From the NCBI GenBank assembly GCA_019750135.1, contig JAIEOV010000022.1, positions 248,001-312,000 on the forward strand: a stretch of 64,000 nucleotides of DNA. The letters are read 5' to 3'. Each line of letters begins with the position of its first letter. Position 1 is the stretch's first letter. Under the pieces are notes generated by a model that saw nothing but the letters and a program-made list of their open reading frames with translations, ran no database searches and was not told the DNA's origin. This document shows, piece by piece, positions 1 to 8,571 of this stretch. The translations under genes were made by a program, and so were the position numbers. This DNA is from Reyranella sp. GTDB taxonomy: Bacteria; Pseudomonadota; Alphaproteobacteria; Reyranellales; Reyranellaceae.

Positions 1-189
1 CGGTACAACGCAAGCCTTGGGGCCGTGATGATGCTGGGTGGCATCGGCGCCGCGCTCAGCAACGGCGTGGCGGGCGCCATCGTCCTGCACGCGGGCTACG
101 ACTGGGCCTTCAGCGCCCTGTCGCTGGTCTCGCTGATCGGCCTCGCGCTCATGGCGCTTCACTCCAACGAAATCTACCGGAGACTCTGA
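1..189 (+). CDS. MFS transporter, C-terminal fragment
   Basis: Only the last 62 codons are inside the window; the gene begins upstream. The frame starting at base 1 is open to a TGA at 187-189. The peptide begins RYNASLGAVMMLGGIGAALS and has two hydrophobic stretches (about residues 6-29 and 35-53) ending in a short charged tail. The RYN-LGAV-GIGAALSN-AG pattern resembles the last two membrane segments of major facilitator superfamily permeases. The substrate cannot be judged from this piece. The stop codon overlaps the ATG of the next gene by one base, so the two are probably co-translated. Confidence 0.7.
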   Translation, partial: RYNASLGAVMMLGGIGAALSNGVAGAIVLHAGYDWAFSALSLVSLIGLALMALHSNEIYRRL

Positions 190-515
190 TGCGGACGATA
201 CTGCTGCTGATCGGTTCGAATGTGTTCATGACGGCGGCGTGGTACGGCCACCTGCGGTTTCGCGACGAGGCTTTGTGGAAGGTCGTGCTCGTGAGCTGGG
301 GCATCGCCTTCTTCGAATATTGCCTGCAGGTGCCCGCCAACCGGATCGGCTATGGCGAATTCACCGCCGCCCAGCTCAAGACGATCCAGGAAATCATCAC
401 GCTAGTCGTCTTCGCAGCGTTCTCGACACTGTATCTCGGCGAGGCGTTGCGCTGGAATCACGGCGCCGCGTTCCTCTGCCTGGTGGCAGCCGCGTACTTC
501 ATGTTCCGCCCCTGA
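189..515 (+). CDS. DUF486 family (DMT superfamily) small membrane protein
   Basis: A 108-residue inner-membrane protein predicted to have four membrane segments, matching the usual length of DUF486. Family-like motifs are visible: an N-terminal NVFMTAAWYGHL, then the central AFFEYCLQVPANRIGY, then a long hydrophobic C-terminal half ending FMFRP. The family belongs to the drug/metabolite transporter superfamily and has no established substrate. It starts on the last base of the preceding MFS stop codon (TGATG), so it is translationally coupled to that transporter. I am confident of the family and not of any function. Confidence 0.85.
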   Translation: MRTILLLIGSNVFMTAAWYGHLRFRDEALWKVVLVSWGIAFFEYCLQVPANRIGYGEFTAAQLKTIQEIITLVVFAAFSTLYLGEALRWNHGAAFLCLVAAAYFMFRP

Positions 516-534
516 TCCGCGTCAATGCGGCCGC

Positions 535-1641
535 CTATTCCATCGCTTCAAAACCGGTCGCTTTCACGATGGATGCCCAGCGCTTGCGTTCCCGATCCAG
601 GCGAGCGGCGAACTCACGGGGCCCCTCGCCGGACACGTCGAATCCATAGTTGCGGATGGCGTCCTGCAGGTCCTTCGCCTTGAGAGCCTCAAGCGTGGCG
701 GCGTTCACCTTGTCGACGATCTCGGTGGGCGTTTTCGCCGGCAGGTACAAGCCCAGGCCATCTTCGACAACCAGGTCCTTGTATCCAAGCTCCTGGAAGG
801 TCGGCACGTCGGGCAGCAGTTGAGAGCGTTGCGACCCCGAGAGAGCAAGCGCCCGGACCTTCTTCGCCTCGACCATTGCCGCTCCATCGGCGATCGACCC
901 GAAGAAGACAGGAATCTGGCCGGCGACGAGGTCCTGAATGCCGGGCGCTCCGCCTTTGTAGTGAGCGGGTGTCATGTCCAGGCCGGCGGCCTTGGCGAAG
1001 ATGGCGCCGGTGAAGTGCGGAGTCGCGCCAGCGGCCGGCGTCCCATAGACAGCGTATTTCGGATTGGCCCGGACCCAGGCGATGAACTCCGGCACGGTCT
1101 TCACGTCGGCAGGGACCAGGGGCCCGACGAACATGGCGAGCGACATGCTGATCACCCGGGTCGTCGGCGTGAAGTCGCGCGCAACGTCGTAGTTCAACGA
1201 CTTGTAGACGTGCGGATAGAGGAACATCGTGGCGTCGGGCACGAACGCCATGACGCTGCCGTCAGCCGGGGCAGTGCGGACGAAATCGATGGCGATGCGC
1301 GCGCCGGCGCCGACGCGATTTTCGACGATCATGCTTGGCGCGGTGACGCCGCGCAGCTTGTCGCTCAGGATTCGCGCCAGCGCATCGGCGGCGCCGCCCG
1401 GAGCAAAGCCCACGACGATCCGCGCGACCTGCGTGGCCTGCGCCCAAGCGCCACGGGACAGCGGAAGGAGGGTGGTTGCCCCGATCACGTGCCGGCGCCG
1501 CACGCCGCCAGATCGGCGATGGCCCACGACGGCATTGTCTGACTTGGCTCTGCGGGCGATCCGGCCGCTGCCCGTGCTCACGGGATGGCCCGATTGGCGG
1601 ATTTTGGCGCGTCCGGTCCTTGCCGACGTCGGTGACGACAT
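535..1641 (-). CDS. TctC/Bug-family tripartite tricarboxylate-type solute-binding receptor
   Basis: Periplasmic receptor of the Bug/TctC family (368 aa). The start at 1641 is chosen because GGAGGA lies about 7 bases upstream; another ATG five codons earlier has no such site. Arg-rich RRRH (48-51) followed by a hydrophobic stretch and AWAQ (65-68) looks like an export signal, but the 47 residues before it are unusual, so the true start may be internal. The mature protein begins with the family hallmark VGFAPGGAADALAR (77-90). Bug proteins bind small carboxylates and work with TctA/TctB membrane subunits; none is encoded in this window. It is divergent from the serine hydrolase/SDR/GntR operon. 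Confidence 0.85.
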   Translation of the reverse strand: MSSPTSARTGRAKIRQSGHPVSTGSGRIARRAKSDNAVVGHRRSGGVRRRHVIGATTLLPLSRGAWAQATQVARIVVGFAPGGAADALARILSDKLRGVTAPSMIVENRVGAGARIAIDFVRTAPADGSVMAFVPDATMFLYPHVYKSLNYDVARDFTPTTRVISMSLAMFVGPLVPADVKTVPEFIAWVRANPKYAVYGTPAAGATPHFTGAIFAKAAGLDMTPAHYKGGAPGIQDLVAGQIPVFFGSIADGAAMVEAKKVRALALSGSQRSQLLPDVPTFQELGYKDLVVEDGLGLYLPAKTPTEIVDKVNAATLEALKAKDLQDAIRNYGFDVSGEGPREFAARLDRERKRWASIVKATGFEAME

Positions 1642-1709
1642 TGGTGCTTCCTCCACTTTCAGGTGGCAATGCTTGGCGGTTTCATTTCAAGATGGCAAGC
1701 GCATTGTAT

Positions 1710-1724
1710 GACCGTAATACGGTC
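1710..1724. promoter_or_regulatory. Perfect palindrome GACCGTA-A-TACGGTC, candidate operator
   Basis: A 15-bp perfect dyad with 7-base arms around one central base, in the 145-bp space between the divergent Bug receptor (starts 1641) and the serine hydrolase (starts 1787). It is placed to control either or both. The nearest regulator is the GntR/FCD protein at 3757, third gene of the plus-strand operon, and GntR proteins commonly bind short dyads in their own promoter. The link to that regulator is inference. Confidence 0.5.
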
Positions 1725-1786
1725 CTATTGCATGACATGGTGCCTCGCGCTAAAGGCCATGCCCGACTTCACAGCACGGGTGGCCC

Positions 1787-2983
1787 TTGAGCTTATCGAC
1801 AACAGAAACGGCGATTGCCCAGGGAGACGTCCGGCGCGGCAAGCAGACGTTCCCCATTCGCGGCTACTGTGCGCCCGGCTTCGAGCCGGTCCGACGAGCT
1901 TTCGAGGCCAACTTCGAGAACGAGGAGGAGTTCGGCGCCTGCACGAGCGTCGTCATCGACGGAAAGACCGTCGTCGATCTGTGGGGCGGCTGGCAGGATG
2001 AGGCCTGCACCCGGTCGTGGGAGCGCGATACGATCGTTTGCATGATGTCGGTCGCCAAGGCCGTGTCGTCGACCTGCCTTCACATGCTGGTCGATCGCGG
2101 ACTGGTCGATCTCGACGCCCCGGTCGCGCGGTACTGGCCGGAGTTCGCCCAGGCCGGCAAGGAAGGCGTGCTGGTGCGTCACGTGCTCGACCATCGGGCC
2201 GGATTGCCGATCCTGACGGAGCCCCTTCATCCGAGGGCGATGTTCGATCATTCCCTGATGGTCGGGGCGCTGGCGCGGCAGGCCCCGCTTTGGGAGCCGG
2301 GCACCAAGGCGGGCTACCACCTTCACAACCAGGGTTTCCTCATCGACGAGATCGTGCGCCGCGTGACCGGTCGCACGTTGCCCCAGTTCTTGCGCGATGA
2401 GGTGACGGGTCCGCTCGGCCTCGACTACCAGTTCGGCCTTTCGCTCGCGGACCAGGCCCGTTGCGCCGACTTTCTGCAGGCGACCGGCGGGACCATCTTC
2501 GCCGCACGCAACGGCGATCCGTCCAAGATCCTCTCTCGCGCATGGGATCAGCTGCCGGATCCGATCGACCTGAATTCGCAGGAGTGGCGCGAGGCCACGA
2601 TCACCAGCGCTAGCGGCCATGGCAACGCGAGAGCCATCGCGCGGCTTTACGGCGCCTTGGCGAGAGGCGGCGAGCTGGACGGCGTGCGTCTGATGTCGCC
2701 GGCGACCCTCGACCAGGCGATCACGGAGCAGCACAACATGGTCGAGATCATGATGGACCGGCCGTACCACCAGGCGCTCGGCTTCCTCCTGAGCTCGCCG
2801 CCCCTGGTCTGGATGGGCCCCGGCCGCCGCTCCTTCGGCCATCACGGCGTCGGCGGGTCGATCGGTCTCGGCGATCCCGACGCCAAGGTCGGCTTCGCCT
2901 ATGCCATGAACAAGATGCACGCGCGCATCGACAACGGCCCGCGGGCACGCCGCCTGATCGAAGCCGTGTACCAGAGCCTATGA
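1787..2983 (+). CDS. Serine hydrolase, beta-lactamase/EstB fold
   Basis: A 398-residue protein of the class C beta-lactamase-like esterase/peptidase fold. The nucleophile motif is SVAK (88-91), the Tyr position falls in GYHLHN (Tyr177), and the third motif is HHG (352-354) in FGHHGVGGS, giving the complete catalytic set. There is no signal peptide, so it is probably a cytoplasmic esterase rather than a true beta-lactamase. The start codon is TTG at 1787. It leads an operon with two SDRs and a GntR regulator; the next gene overlaps by 4 bp. A role in hydrolysing an ester or lactone before oxidation by the SDRs is plausible but unproven. Confidence 0.85.
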   Translation: MSLSTTETAIAQGDVRRGKQTFPIRGYCAPGFEPVRRAFEANFENEEEFGACTSVVIDGKTVVDLWGGWQDEACTRSWERDTIVCMMSVAKAVSSTCLHMLVDRGLVDLDAPVARYWPEFAQAGKEGVLVRHVLDHRAGLPILTEPLHPRAMFDHSLMVGALARQAPLWEPGTKAGYHLHNQGFLIDEIVRRVTGRTLPQFLRDEVTGPLGLDYQFGLSLADQARCADFLQATGGTIFAARNGDPSKILSRAWDQLPDPIDLNSQEWREATITSASGHGNARAIARLYGALARGGELDGVRLMSPATLDQAITEQHNMVEIMMDRPYHQALGFLLSSPPLVWMGPGRRSFGHHGVGGSIGLGDPDAKVGFAYAMNKMHARIDNGPRARRLIEAVYQSL

Positions 2984-3744
2984 ATGGTTCGTCCAGGACC
3001 GTCGTCGTAACCGGCGGGGGCGGCGGCATCGGCGCAGCCTGCGCACGGGCGATGGCGCGGCAGGGCTGGCGCGTCGTCGTGTGCGATATCGATGCTGCGC
3101 GAGCGGAGCAAATCGCACGCGAGGTCGGCGGCCTCGGACGAGAGCTCGACATCGCCGATGCCGATGCGGTCGAGGAGATGGCGGCGTCACTTGACGGCGA
3201 GGTCGGCCCCTGTTCCGGGCTGATCGCCTGCGCCGCCCATCTCGAGAATCCCCATCGCCCGGAAGACCAGTCCCTCGATGAGTGGCGCCGGATCATCGAC
3301 GTCAACGTGAGCGGCAGCTTTCATACCTGCCGGGCCTTCGGCAGCCGTATGGCCGGCGGCGGTGCCATCGTGACCATCGCCTCGATCACCGCGCTCGGCA
3401 GTTCGCCGCTTGTCGCCTACGGGCCGAGCAAGGCCGCGATCATCACCATGACCCAAAATCTTGCCGTCGCCTGGGGGCGGCGTCAGGTGCGCGTCAACTG
3501 CGTGGCGCCAGGGCCAACGCTCACGCCGGCGGTCGCTGCCAGCCACGCGCGCGGCGAACGCGACCCCGCGACAATGATCCGCCAGACGGCGCTCGGTCGT
3601 CTGGTGCAGCCCGAGGAGGTTGCCTCGGCGGTATCGTTTCTGATGTCGGATGCGGCGTCGGCCATCACGGGCGTGGTTCTGCCCGTCGATGCCGGTGTCG
3701 CTGTCACGGGTATCTGGAGTCTCTATGGCGGCGTGCCGTCCTGA
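2980..3744 (+). CDS. Short-chain dehydrogenase/reductase (SDR)
   Basis: A 254-residue classical SDR. The cofactor glycine motif TGGGGGIG is at 11-18, an acidic residue (CDID, 35-38) after beta-2 suggests NAD preference, Asn109 is in DVNVSG, Ser135 is in VTIAS, and Tyr147/Lys151 form YGPSK. The usual NNAG motif is replaced by ACAA (83-86), which is unusual. The ATG lies inside the stop region of the upstream hydrolase (ATGA overlap). Substrate unknown; the context suggests oxidation or reduction of an alcohol or carbonyl released by the hydrolase. Confidence 0.88.
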   Translation: MNGSSRTVVVTGGGGGIGAACARAMARQGWRVVVCDIDAARAEQIAREVGGLGRELDIADADAVEEMAASLDGEVGPCSGLIACAAHLENPHRPEDQSLDEWRRIIDVNVSGSFHTCRAFGSRMAGGGAIVTIASITALGSSPLVAYGPSKAAIITMTQNLAVAWGRRQVRVNCVAPGPTLTPAVAASHARGERDPATMIRQTALGRLVQPEEVASAVSFLMSDAASAITGVVLPVDAGVAVTGIWSLYGGVPS

Positions 3745-3756
3745 GGAAACCAAAGG

Positions 3757-4467
3757 ATGCAGGAAGAATCGAGCATGAAGGTGGTCAGGATCGCGGCGCC
3801 CCTGCGCCGGCAGGTGCTCGACAACATCCGCGAGGCCATTGCCGTGGGCCGGCTTCCCGCCGGCAGTCGCCTGGTCGAGCGCGAGCTGTGCGAGATGACG
3901 GGCGTCAGTCGCACTCTGGTGCGCGAGGCGCTGCGCCAGCTGGAGAGCGAGCGCCTGGTCGAAGTCATTGCCAACAAGGGGCCGATCGTCGCCAAGTTCT
4001 CGGCCAGGCAGGTGAGCGAAGTGTACGAGCTGCGTGCCGAGCTCGAGGGCCTGGCAAGCGAGCTCTTCGCCGAGCGCGCGAGCGAGGCACAGCGCAAGGC
4101 GCTGCAGGGCGCCTTTGCTGCTCTGCGTGAAGCCTATGCCAAAGGCGAAGCCCGCGGCATGCTCGCCGCAAAGACGCACTTCTACGATTGTCTCGTCGAG
4201 GGCGCGGACAACGAGACGCTGGGCACCATGCTGCGGCAGCTGCACGCGCGCGCCATGGTGCTTCGCGGCACGTCGCTGTCGCAACCCGGCCGTACCGGAG
4301 AAAGCGAACGGGAGCTCGCCGAGATCATGAAGGCGATCCGCCGCCGTGACGGCGCTGCCGCCCGTAAAGCCTCCATCGCCCACATCACCAAGGCGGCGCG
4401 GGTGGCGCTTCAGGTGCTGGAAATCGACAAGCCGGCGCAGGATGAGCCGGCGCGGAGGCATGCCTGA
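3757..4467 (+). CDS. GntR-family transcriptional regulator (FCD subfamily)
   Basis: A 236-residue regulator. The winged helix-turn-helix covers about residues 15-75, with the typical recognition segment [17 protein letters not shown] and the wing [10 protein letters not shown]. An all-helical FCD ligand domain follows (about 85-215), with [10 protein letters not shown] and later His residues that usually bind a metal and a carboxylate effector. Start ATG 3757; an internal ATG at 3775 is an alternative. It sits between two SDR genes and most likely controls the local operon and possibly the divergent Bug receptor through the palindrome at 1710-1724. Confidence 0.9.
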   Translation: MQEESSMKVVRIAAPLRRQVLDNIREAIAVGRLPAGSRLVERELCEMTGVSRTLVREALRQLESERLVEVIANKGPIVAKFSARQVSEVYELRAELEGLASELFAERASEAQRKALQGAFAALREAYAKGEARGMLAAKTHFYDCLVEGADNETLGTMLRQLHARAMVLRGTSLSQPGRTGESERELAEIMKAIRRRDGAAARKASIAHITKAARVALQVLEIDKPAQDEPARRHA

Positions 4468-4469
4468 CC

Positions 4470-5225
4470 ATGGCCGAGCTGAAGGATCATGTGACTTTCG
4501 TGACCGGCGCGGGCCGCGGCATCGGCCAGGCCACCGCTGCCCTGCTGGCGCGCCGTGGTGCCGTCGTCGGCGTATGCGACCTCGACGCGGAGAGCGTCTC
4601 GGCGACGGTGGCCGAGATCGAGCGTGAAGGCGGCGTTGCGCATGGCTTTGTCGTCGACGTGGGCGAACGGCAAGCCGTCGTCGATGCCATCGGCAAGCTG
4701 TCGCGCGACCGGGGGCGCCTCGATTCGATCGTCACCAGCGCGATGTGGATCCGCTATGAGCCGCTCGAAGACGTGCGGGATGAGGTGTTCGACCGGATGA
4801 TGGCGGTTGGCCTGAAGGCGGTCTTCTGGGCCGCTCAAGCCGCCCAGCAGGTGATGGACAGCGGCCGCGGCGGAGCCCTCGTGACCTTCGCCTCCCCGGT
4901 GGCCGATCGTGGGCATCGCGGCACGGCCGTCTACACCGCCGTCAAGGGCGCCGTCGCGGCCCTCAGCCGGCAGCTCGCCATGGAGCTTGCGCCGCGCAAC
5001 ATTCGCGTGAATGCCGTCACACCTGGATCGACCGTGACGCCGGGCGCCCAGCGGATCGTCGACGAGGCCGGTTGGGAGGTGCGCCGCCGCGCCACGCCGC
5101 TCGGCAGGCTCGGTCAGCCCGCCGACATCGCCGAAGCGGTCGCGTTTCTGGTGTCCCCGCGCGCCTCGTTCGTTACGGGCGAAATCCTGCATGTCGACGG
5201 GGGTCTGACGGCCGGTGCCTTTTAA
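4470..5225 (+). CDS. Short-chain dehydrogenase/reductase (SDR), unusual active-site Asn
   Basis: A 251-residue classical SDR with TGAGRGIG (12-19), Asp after beta-2 (CDLDAE), Ser142 in FASPVA, and Tyr155/Lys159 in YTAVK. It ends with the standard [10 protein letters not shown]. The NNAG motif is replaced by TSAM (89-92), and the catalytic-tetrad Asn is replaced by Gly114 (MAVGLKAV), so proton relay may differ from textbook SDRs. It lies 2 bp after the GntR gene and is the last gene of the operon. Substrate unknown. Confidence 0.87.
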   Translation: MAELKDHVTFVTGAGRGIGQATAALLARRGAVVGVCDLDAESVSATVAEIEREGGVAHGFVVDVGERQAVVDAIGKLSRDRGRLDSIVTSAMWIRYEPLEDVRDEVFDRMMAVGLKAVFWAAQAAQQVMDSGRGGALVTFASPVADRGHRGTAVYTAVKGAVAALSRQLAMELAPRNIRVNAVTPGSTVTPGAQRIVDEAGWEVRRRATPLGRLGQPADIAEAVAFLVSPRASFVTGEILHVDGGLTAGAF

Positions 5226-5496
5226 CGACTGATTCGATCGCTGGCCGTGCGCTTCGTCTTTCATCTGGGCGCTTGACTGATTCCAACGGTCGAGCGGCGC
5301 CGTCACGTCCCGTCTGACGTCCAAGCTGCAATGTCGGATGGCTGCTCACCGGTGATCATCGCGGCGCCAGCGCAACCGCTATCGCGGCCAGCTGGCGGGA
5401 TGCCGAATTTCCAGGACGCGTTCAAACTCTCTATATTTCGTTCAGGCCATTGCCAGCGTCTGTTCGCATGTCCTTGAACCAGGAACTTCCACCGCA

Positions 5497-6240
5497 ATGG
5501 GTCGCCGCGGCGACCGATCGAAAGGCCCCAGCTTGTCCCAAGGACTCAAACACCGCCGCAGGAGTTCGGCAAAGGCCGAGCAGCGCGCCGAGACGATGGA
5601 CCAGATCCTCGATACCGCGGAGTACTTGTTCTCGAAGCACGGATTCTATGGCGTTACGCTGAAGGACGTCGCCAAGAGCATCGGCGTGCACCACACACTC
5701 ATCAACTACTACTTCGAAGACAAAAAGAAGCTTTTCGAGGTCGTGTTCGCGCGTCGTGCCGTGGTGACGAGCGAGCGGCGTATGAAGGTGTTGGACGACT
5801 ATGCGAAGCAAGTCGGCGATGCCCCTACCGTCGAGGGTGCGTTGCGCGCGTTCCTCGATACCGACCTCGATCTCTATACCGAAGGGGGCGAGGGGTGGCG
5901 CAACTACGGTGCGCTCGGCGCACAGGTGGCAAGCACGCCCGAATGGGGCGCCAGAATGATGGACGAGCATTTCGACCCGGTCGTTCTGCGCCTGATCGAC
6001 CTTCTCAAGAAGGCGCTGCCGGATTGCGCCGAGGAGGACATCTTCTGGGGCTACCATTTCGTGACGGGCGCTCTGATGCTGACGCTCGCCCGGACGGGAC
6101 GAATCGACAAGCTCTCCGGGGGCCTCTGCCGGTCGGGCGACTACGCAGCCGTAAAGGAGCGCATGGCGACCTTCATGGCGGCCGGTTTCATGGCGGTCTG
6201 TTCCCGCAAAAAACGCGCATCGCTGAGGGCGAAAGGCTAG
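5497..6240 (+). CDS. TetR-family transcriptional regulator
   Basis: A 247-residue TetR-type repressor. The N-terminal about 30 residues are basic and disordered; the DNA-binding domain follows (about 33-80) with helix-turn-helix TLKDVAKSIGVHHTLINYYF (54-73). The C-terminal helical domain (85-235) would bind an unknown effector. An internal Met at 34 is an alternative start. The 271-bp region before it (5226-5496) has no convincing gene. It is encoded just upstream of, and in the same direction as, Liv transporter 1, with a perfect dyad between them; it probably controls that transporter. Confidence 0.9.
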   Translation: MGRRGDRSKGPSLSQGLKHRRRSSAKAEQRAETMDQILDTAEYLFSKHGFYGVTLKDVAKSIGVHHTLINYYFEDKKKLFEVVFARRAVVTSERRMKVLDDYAKQVGDAPTVEGALRAFLDTDLDLYTEGGEGWRNYGALGAQVASTPEWGARMMDEHFDPVVLRLIDLLKKALPDCAEEDIFWGYHFVTGALMLTLARTGRIDKLSGGLCRSGDYAAVKERMATFMAAGFMAVCSRKKRASLRAKG

Positions 6241-6264
6241 CCCGGGCTTGCTTTAGGAACATTA

Positions 6265-6282
6265 ATTCACTAGTGAGTGAAT
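6265..6282. promoter_or_regulatory. Perfect palindrome ATTCACT-AGTG-AGTGAAT, candidate TetR operator
   Basis: An 18-bp dyad with 7-base arms and a 4-base spacer, located between the TetR gene and the Liv receptor gene, 37 bp before the receptor ATG. Size and symmetry fit a TetR-family operator. A further related half-site, TGAATCACTA, is at 6294-6303. Assignment to the adjacent TetR is inference from position. Confidence 0.6.
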
Positions 6283-6319
6283 GAAGAGGTAAATGAATCA
6301 CTAGGGAAGGATTCCAGGC

Positions 6320-7564
6320 ATGCGTGCGCGCAATTGGGCCTCTGTGCTCTTTGGCCTGCTGCTGGCGGTTGCTGGCGGAGCGCCAGGATGGACCCAGCAG
6401 ACCATCAAGGTCGCTTACACCGATCCGCTGTCCGGTCCATTTGCCCAGGTCGGCGACGCCAACCTGAAGCAGATGCAATACGTCATCGACTACATCAACT
6501 CGAAGGGCGGTGCGCTGGGCAAGAAGTTCGAGCTGGTGCCATTCGACAACAAGTCCCAGCCGTCCGATGCGCTGATCGCGCTGAAGAGCGCTACCGACCA
6601 GAACATTCCCTTCATCATGCAGTGCAGCGGTTCCAACATCGCTGCCGCACTGATCGAAGCGGTCAACAAGCACAATGATCGGAATCCCGACAATCGCATC
6701 ATCTATCTGAACTGCGGTGCGGTGGCGCCCGAGCTGACCAACGAGCAGTGCAGTTTCTGGCATTTTCGCTTCGACCTGCATGCCGGCATGAAAGCCGAGG
6801 CGATGGTTCGAGCTCTGCCGAAGGACGTCACGAAGGTATACCTGATCAACCAGGATTACCTGTTCGGCCAGTCGGTCCAGCGCGAGCTGAAGGGATATCT
6901 CGCAAAGCTGCGGCCCGACGTGCAGGTCGTCGGCGACGAGCTCATCCCCTTGGGCAAGATCAAGGACTTCTCGCCGTACATCACCAAGATCAAGGCCTCA
7001 GGAGCCCAGGCTCTGCTGACCGGCAACTGGGGACCCGACATGAACCTGCTGATCAAGGCCGGAGCCGATGCCGGTGCCGACCTGCGCTACTACACCTTCT
7101 ATGCCCATCTCGCGGGCGGACCGACGGCGATCGGTGCGAGCGGCGACAACCGCGTCGTGGCCATCATGTCGTTCGGCGAGAACGTGGCGCCGCAGATCGG
7201 CAATGCCGATGCCGAGGCCTTCACCAAGACGTTCCGTGAGAAGCACAAGTTCGACTTCTCCGCCGCCGGCTACCGCACCATCTTCGAATATCTCCAGGCT
7301 GCGGTGAACAAGGCGGGCTCGCTCGATCCCACCAAGATCGCGTTCGCCCTGGAAGGCCTCGAGCTCAAGGACTTCCTGGGGTTCGAGACCAAGATGCGCA
7401 AGGAAGACCACCAGCTGATCAGCGAGTATTTCGCCGGCACCTTCAAGAAGGGCGTGAAGTACGATGCCGAAGGGACCGGGCTGGGCTGGGAACCGACTGC
7501 GACGATCCTCGCCAAGGATCTCGATCAGCCCAACACCTGCAAGATGAAGCGTCCGTCGCCCTGA
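6320..7564 (+). CDS. Liv-type ABC transporter 1, periplasmic substrate-binding protein
   Basis: A 414-residue type 1 periplasmic binding protein (Leu/Ile/Val receptor family). The first about 25 residues form a signal peptide, and the mature protein starts QQTIKVAYTDPLSGPFAQVG. Family features include a Cys pair around NCGAVAPELTNEQC and the interdomain region YLINQDYLFGQS. AGGGAAGG precedes the ATG by about 11 bases. It heads a five-gene transporter operon below a TetR gene and its candidate operator. Receptors of this family take up amino acids, amides, urea or aromatic and aliphatic acids; the ligand here cannot be read from the sequence. Confidence 0.9.
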   Translation: MRARNWASVLFGLLLAVAGGAPGWTQQTIKVAYTDPLSGPFAQVGDANLKQMQYVIDYINSKGGALGKKFELVPFDNKSQPSDALIALKSATDQNIPFIMQCSGSNIAAALIEAVNKHNDRNPDNRIIYLNCGAVAPELTNEQCSFWHFRFDLHAGMKAEAMVRALPKDVTKVYLINQDYLFGQSVQRELKGYLAKLRPDVQVVGDELIPLGKIKDFSPYITKIKASGAQALLTGNWGPDMNLLIKAGADAGADLRYYTFYAHLAGGPTAIGASGDNRVVAIMSFGENVAPQIGNADAEAFTKTFREKHKFDFSAAGYRTIFEYLQAAVNKAGSLDPTKIAFALEGLELKDFLGFETKMRKEDHQLISEYFAGTFKKGVKYDAEGTGLGWEPTATILAKDLDQPNTCKMKRPSP

Positions 7565-7572
7565 AGATCGTG

Positions 7573-7600
7573 CGCCCGCTTTCCTGACCGAGAGCGGGCG
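7573..7600 (+). promoter_or_regulatory. Stem-loop between receptor and permease genes
   Basis: CGCCCGCT (7573-7580) pairs perfectly with AGCGGGCG (7593-7600) around a 12-base loop. No U-tract follows, so it is unlikely to be a full terminator. Such hairpins after receptor genes often stabilise the upstream mRNA or attenuate the downstream part, giving more receptor than membrane subunits; that role is inferred. Confidence 0.45.
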
Positions 7601-7623
7601 CCGCCGTGCGGCGGTCCGATCCC

Positions 7624-8571
7624 ATGGAAGTCTTCATCGTCTCGCTCCTCAACGGGCTCGTTTACGGCATGCTCTTGTTCATGCTGGCGAGCGGCCTGAC
7701 GTTGATCCTCAGCATGATGGGCGTGCTCAATTTCGCCCATGCCAGCGCCTACATGCTCGGCGCCTATTTCGCCTATACGATCAGCCAACATATCGGCTTC
7801 TGGCCGGCCCTGATCCTGGCGCCGTTCCTGTGCGGCCTGGTCGGCGCGGCCATCGAGATGTGGGGCCTGCGGCGCGTCCACCGCAACGGCCACATCGCAG
7901 AGCTTCTGTTCACCTTCGGCATCGCGCTGATCATCGAGAAGGCGGTGCAGATGACCTGGGGTCTTCTGCCCGTGCCGTATCGGGTGCCCGAACTGCTCGA
8001 CTTCCCTCTGTTCCGCGTTTACGGCACGCAGTTCCCGGCCTATCGCGCCTTCATGCTGCTGATTTCGGCGCTGATGTTCGGTGCGATCTGGCTGGGGCTC
8101 ACGCGCACGCGCTTCGGGCTGATCATCCAGGCGGCCCTCACGCATCCTGACATGGCCTCCGCGCTCGGCCACAACGTGCCGCGCATCTTCACGATCGTCT
8201 TTGCCGCCGGCACGGCGCTGGCAGGTCTGGCCGGCGTCATCGGCGGCAACTATCAGGTCACCGAGCCGTCGATGGCCTTCACCATGGGGCCGATCGTCTT
8301 CGTCGTCGTGGTTTTCGGTGGCCTCGGATCGCTCACGGGCTGCTTCATCGCCTCGATCCTCATGGGGTTGATCCAGACCTTCGCCGTCGTCTTCGACGTG
8401 TCGCTGGCCGACCTGCTGGCGAAGTTCGGCTTCGTGGTGACGCCCACCACGCCGTTCGCCGAGGTTCTCACGGTGACCCTGCCACGCGTCGGCGCCTTGC
8501 TTCCCTTCCTGATGATGGTGCTGATCCTGGTCTTCCGACCGCGCGGACTGATGGGAACGCGCGATACATGA
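7624..8571 (+). CDS. Liv-type ABC transporter 1, permease (LivH-like)
   Basis: A 315-residue inner-membrane permease of the LivH branch with about eight hydrophobic segments. The N-terminus MEVFIVSLLNGLVYGMLLFM and the motif MMGVLNFAHASAYMLGAYFA are characteristic, as is the FGGLGSLTGC loop that contacts the ATPases. ATG 7624 is chosen over an in-frame GTG at 7606 because the protein then begins as the family does. The last codons overlap the start of the LivM-like gene by 4 bp. Confidence 0.9.
   Translation: MEVFIVSLLNGLVYGMLLFMLASGLTLILSMMGVLNFAHASAYMLGAYFAYTISQHIGFWPALILAPFLCGLVGAAIEMWGLRRVHRNGHIAELLFTFGIALIIEKAVQMTWGLLPVPYRVPELLDFPLFRVYGTQFPAYRAFMLLISALMFGAIWLGLTRTRFGLIIQAALTHPDMASALGHNVPRIFTIVFAAGTALAGLAGVIGGNYQVTEPSMAFTMGPIVFVVVVFGGLGSLTGCFIASILMGLIQTFAVVFDVSLADLLAKFGFVVTPTTPFAEVLTVTLPRVGALLPFLMMVLILVFRPRGLMGTRDT

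Noticed and set aside
5226..5496. 271-bp gap before the TetR gene as a possible hidden gene or RNA
   Set aside because: Short frames only, none with a ribosome site or family motif; no strong stem. Probably ordinary promoter and spacer.
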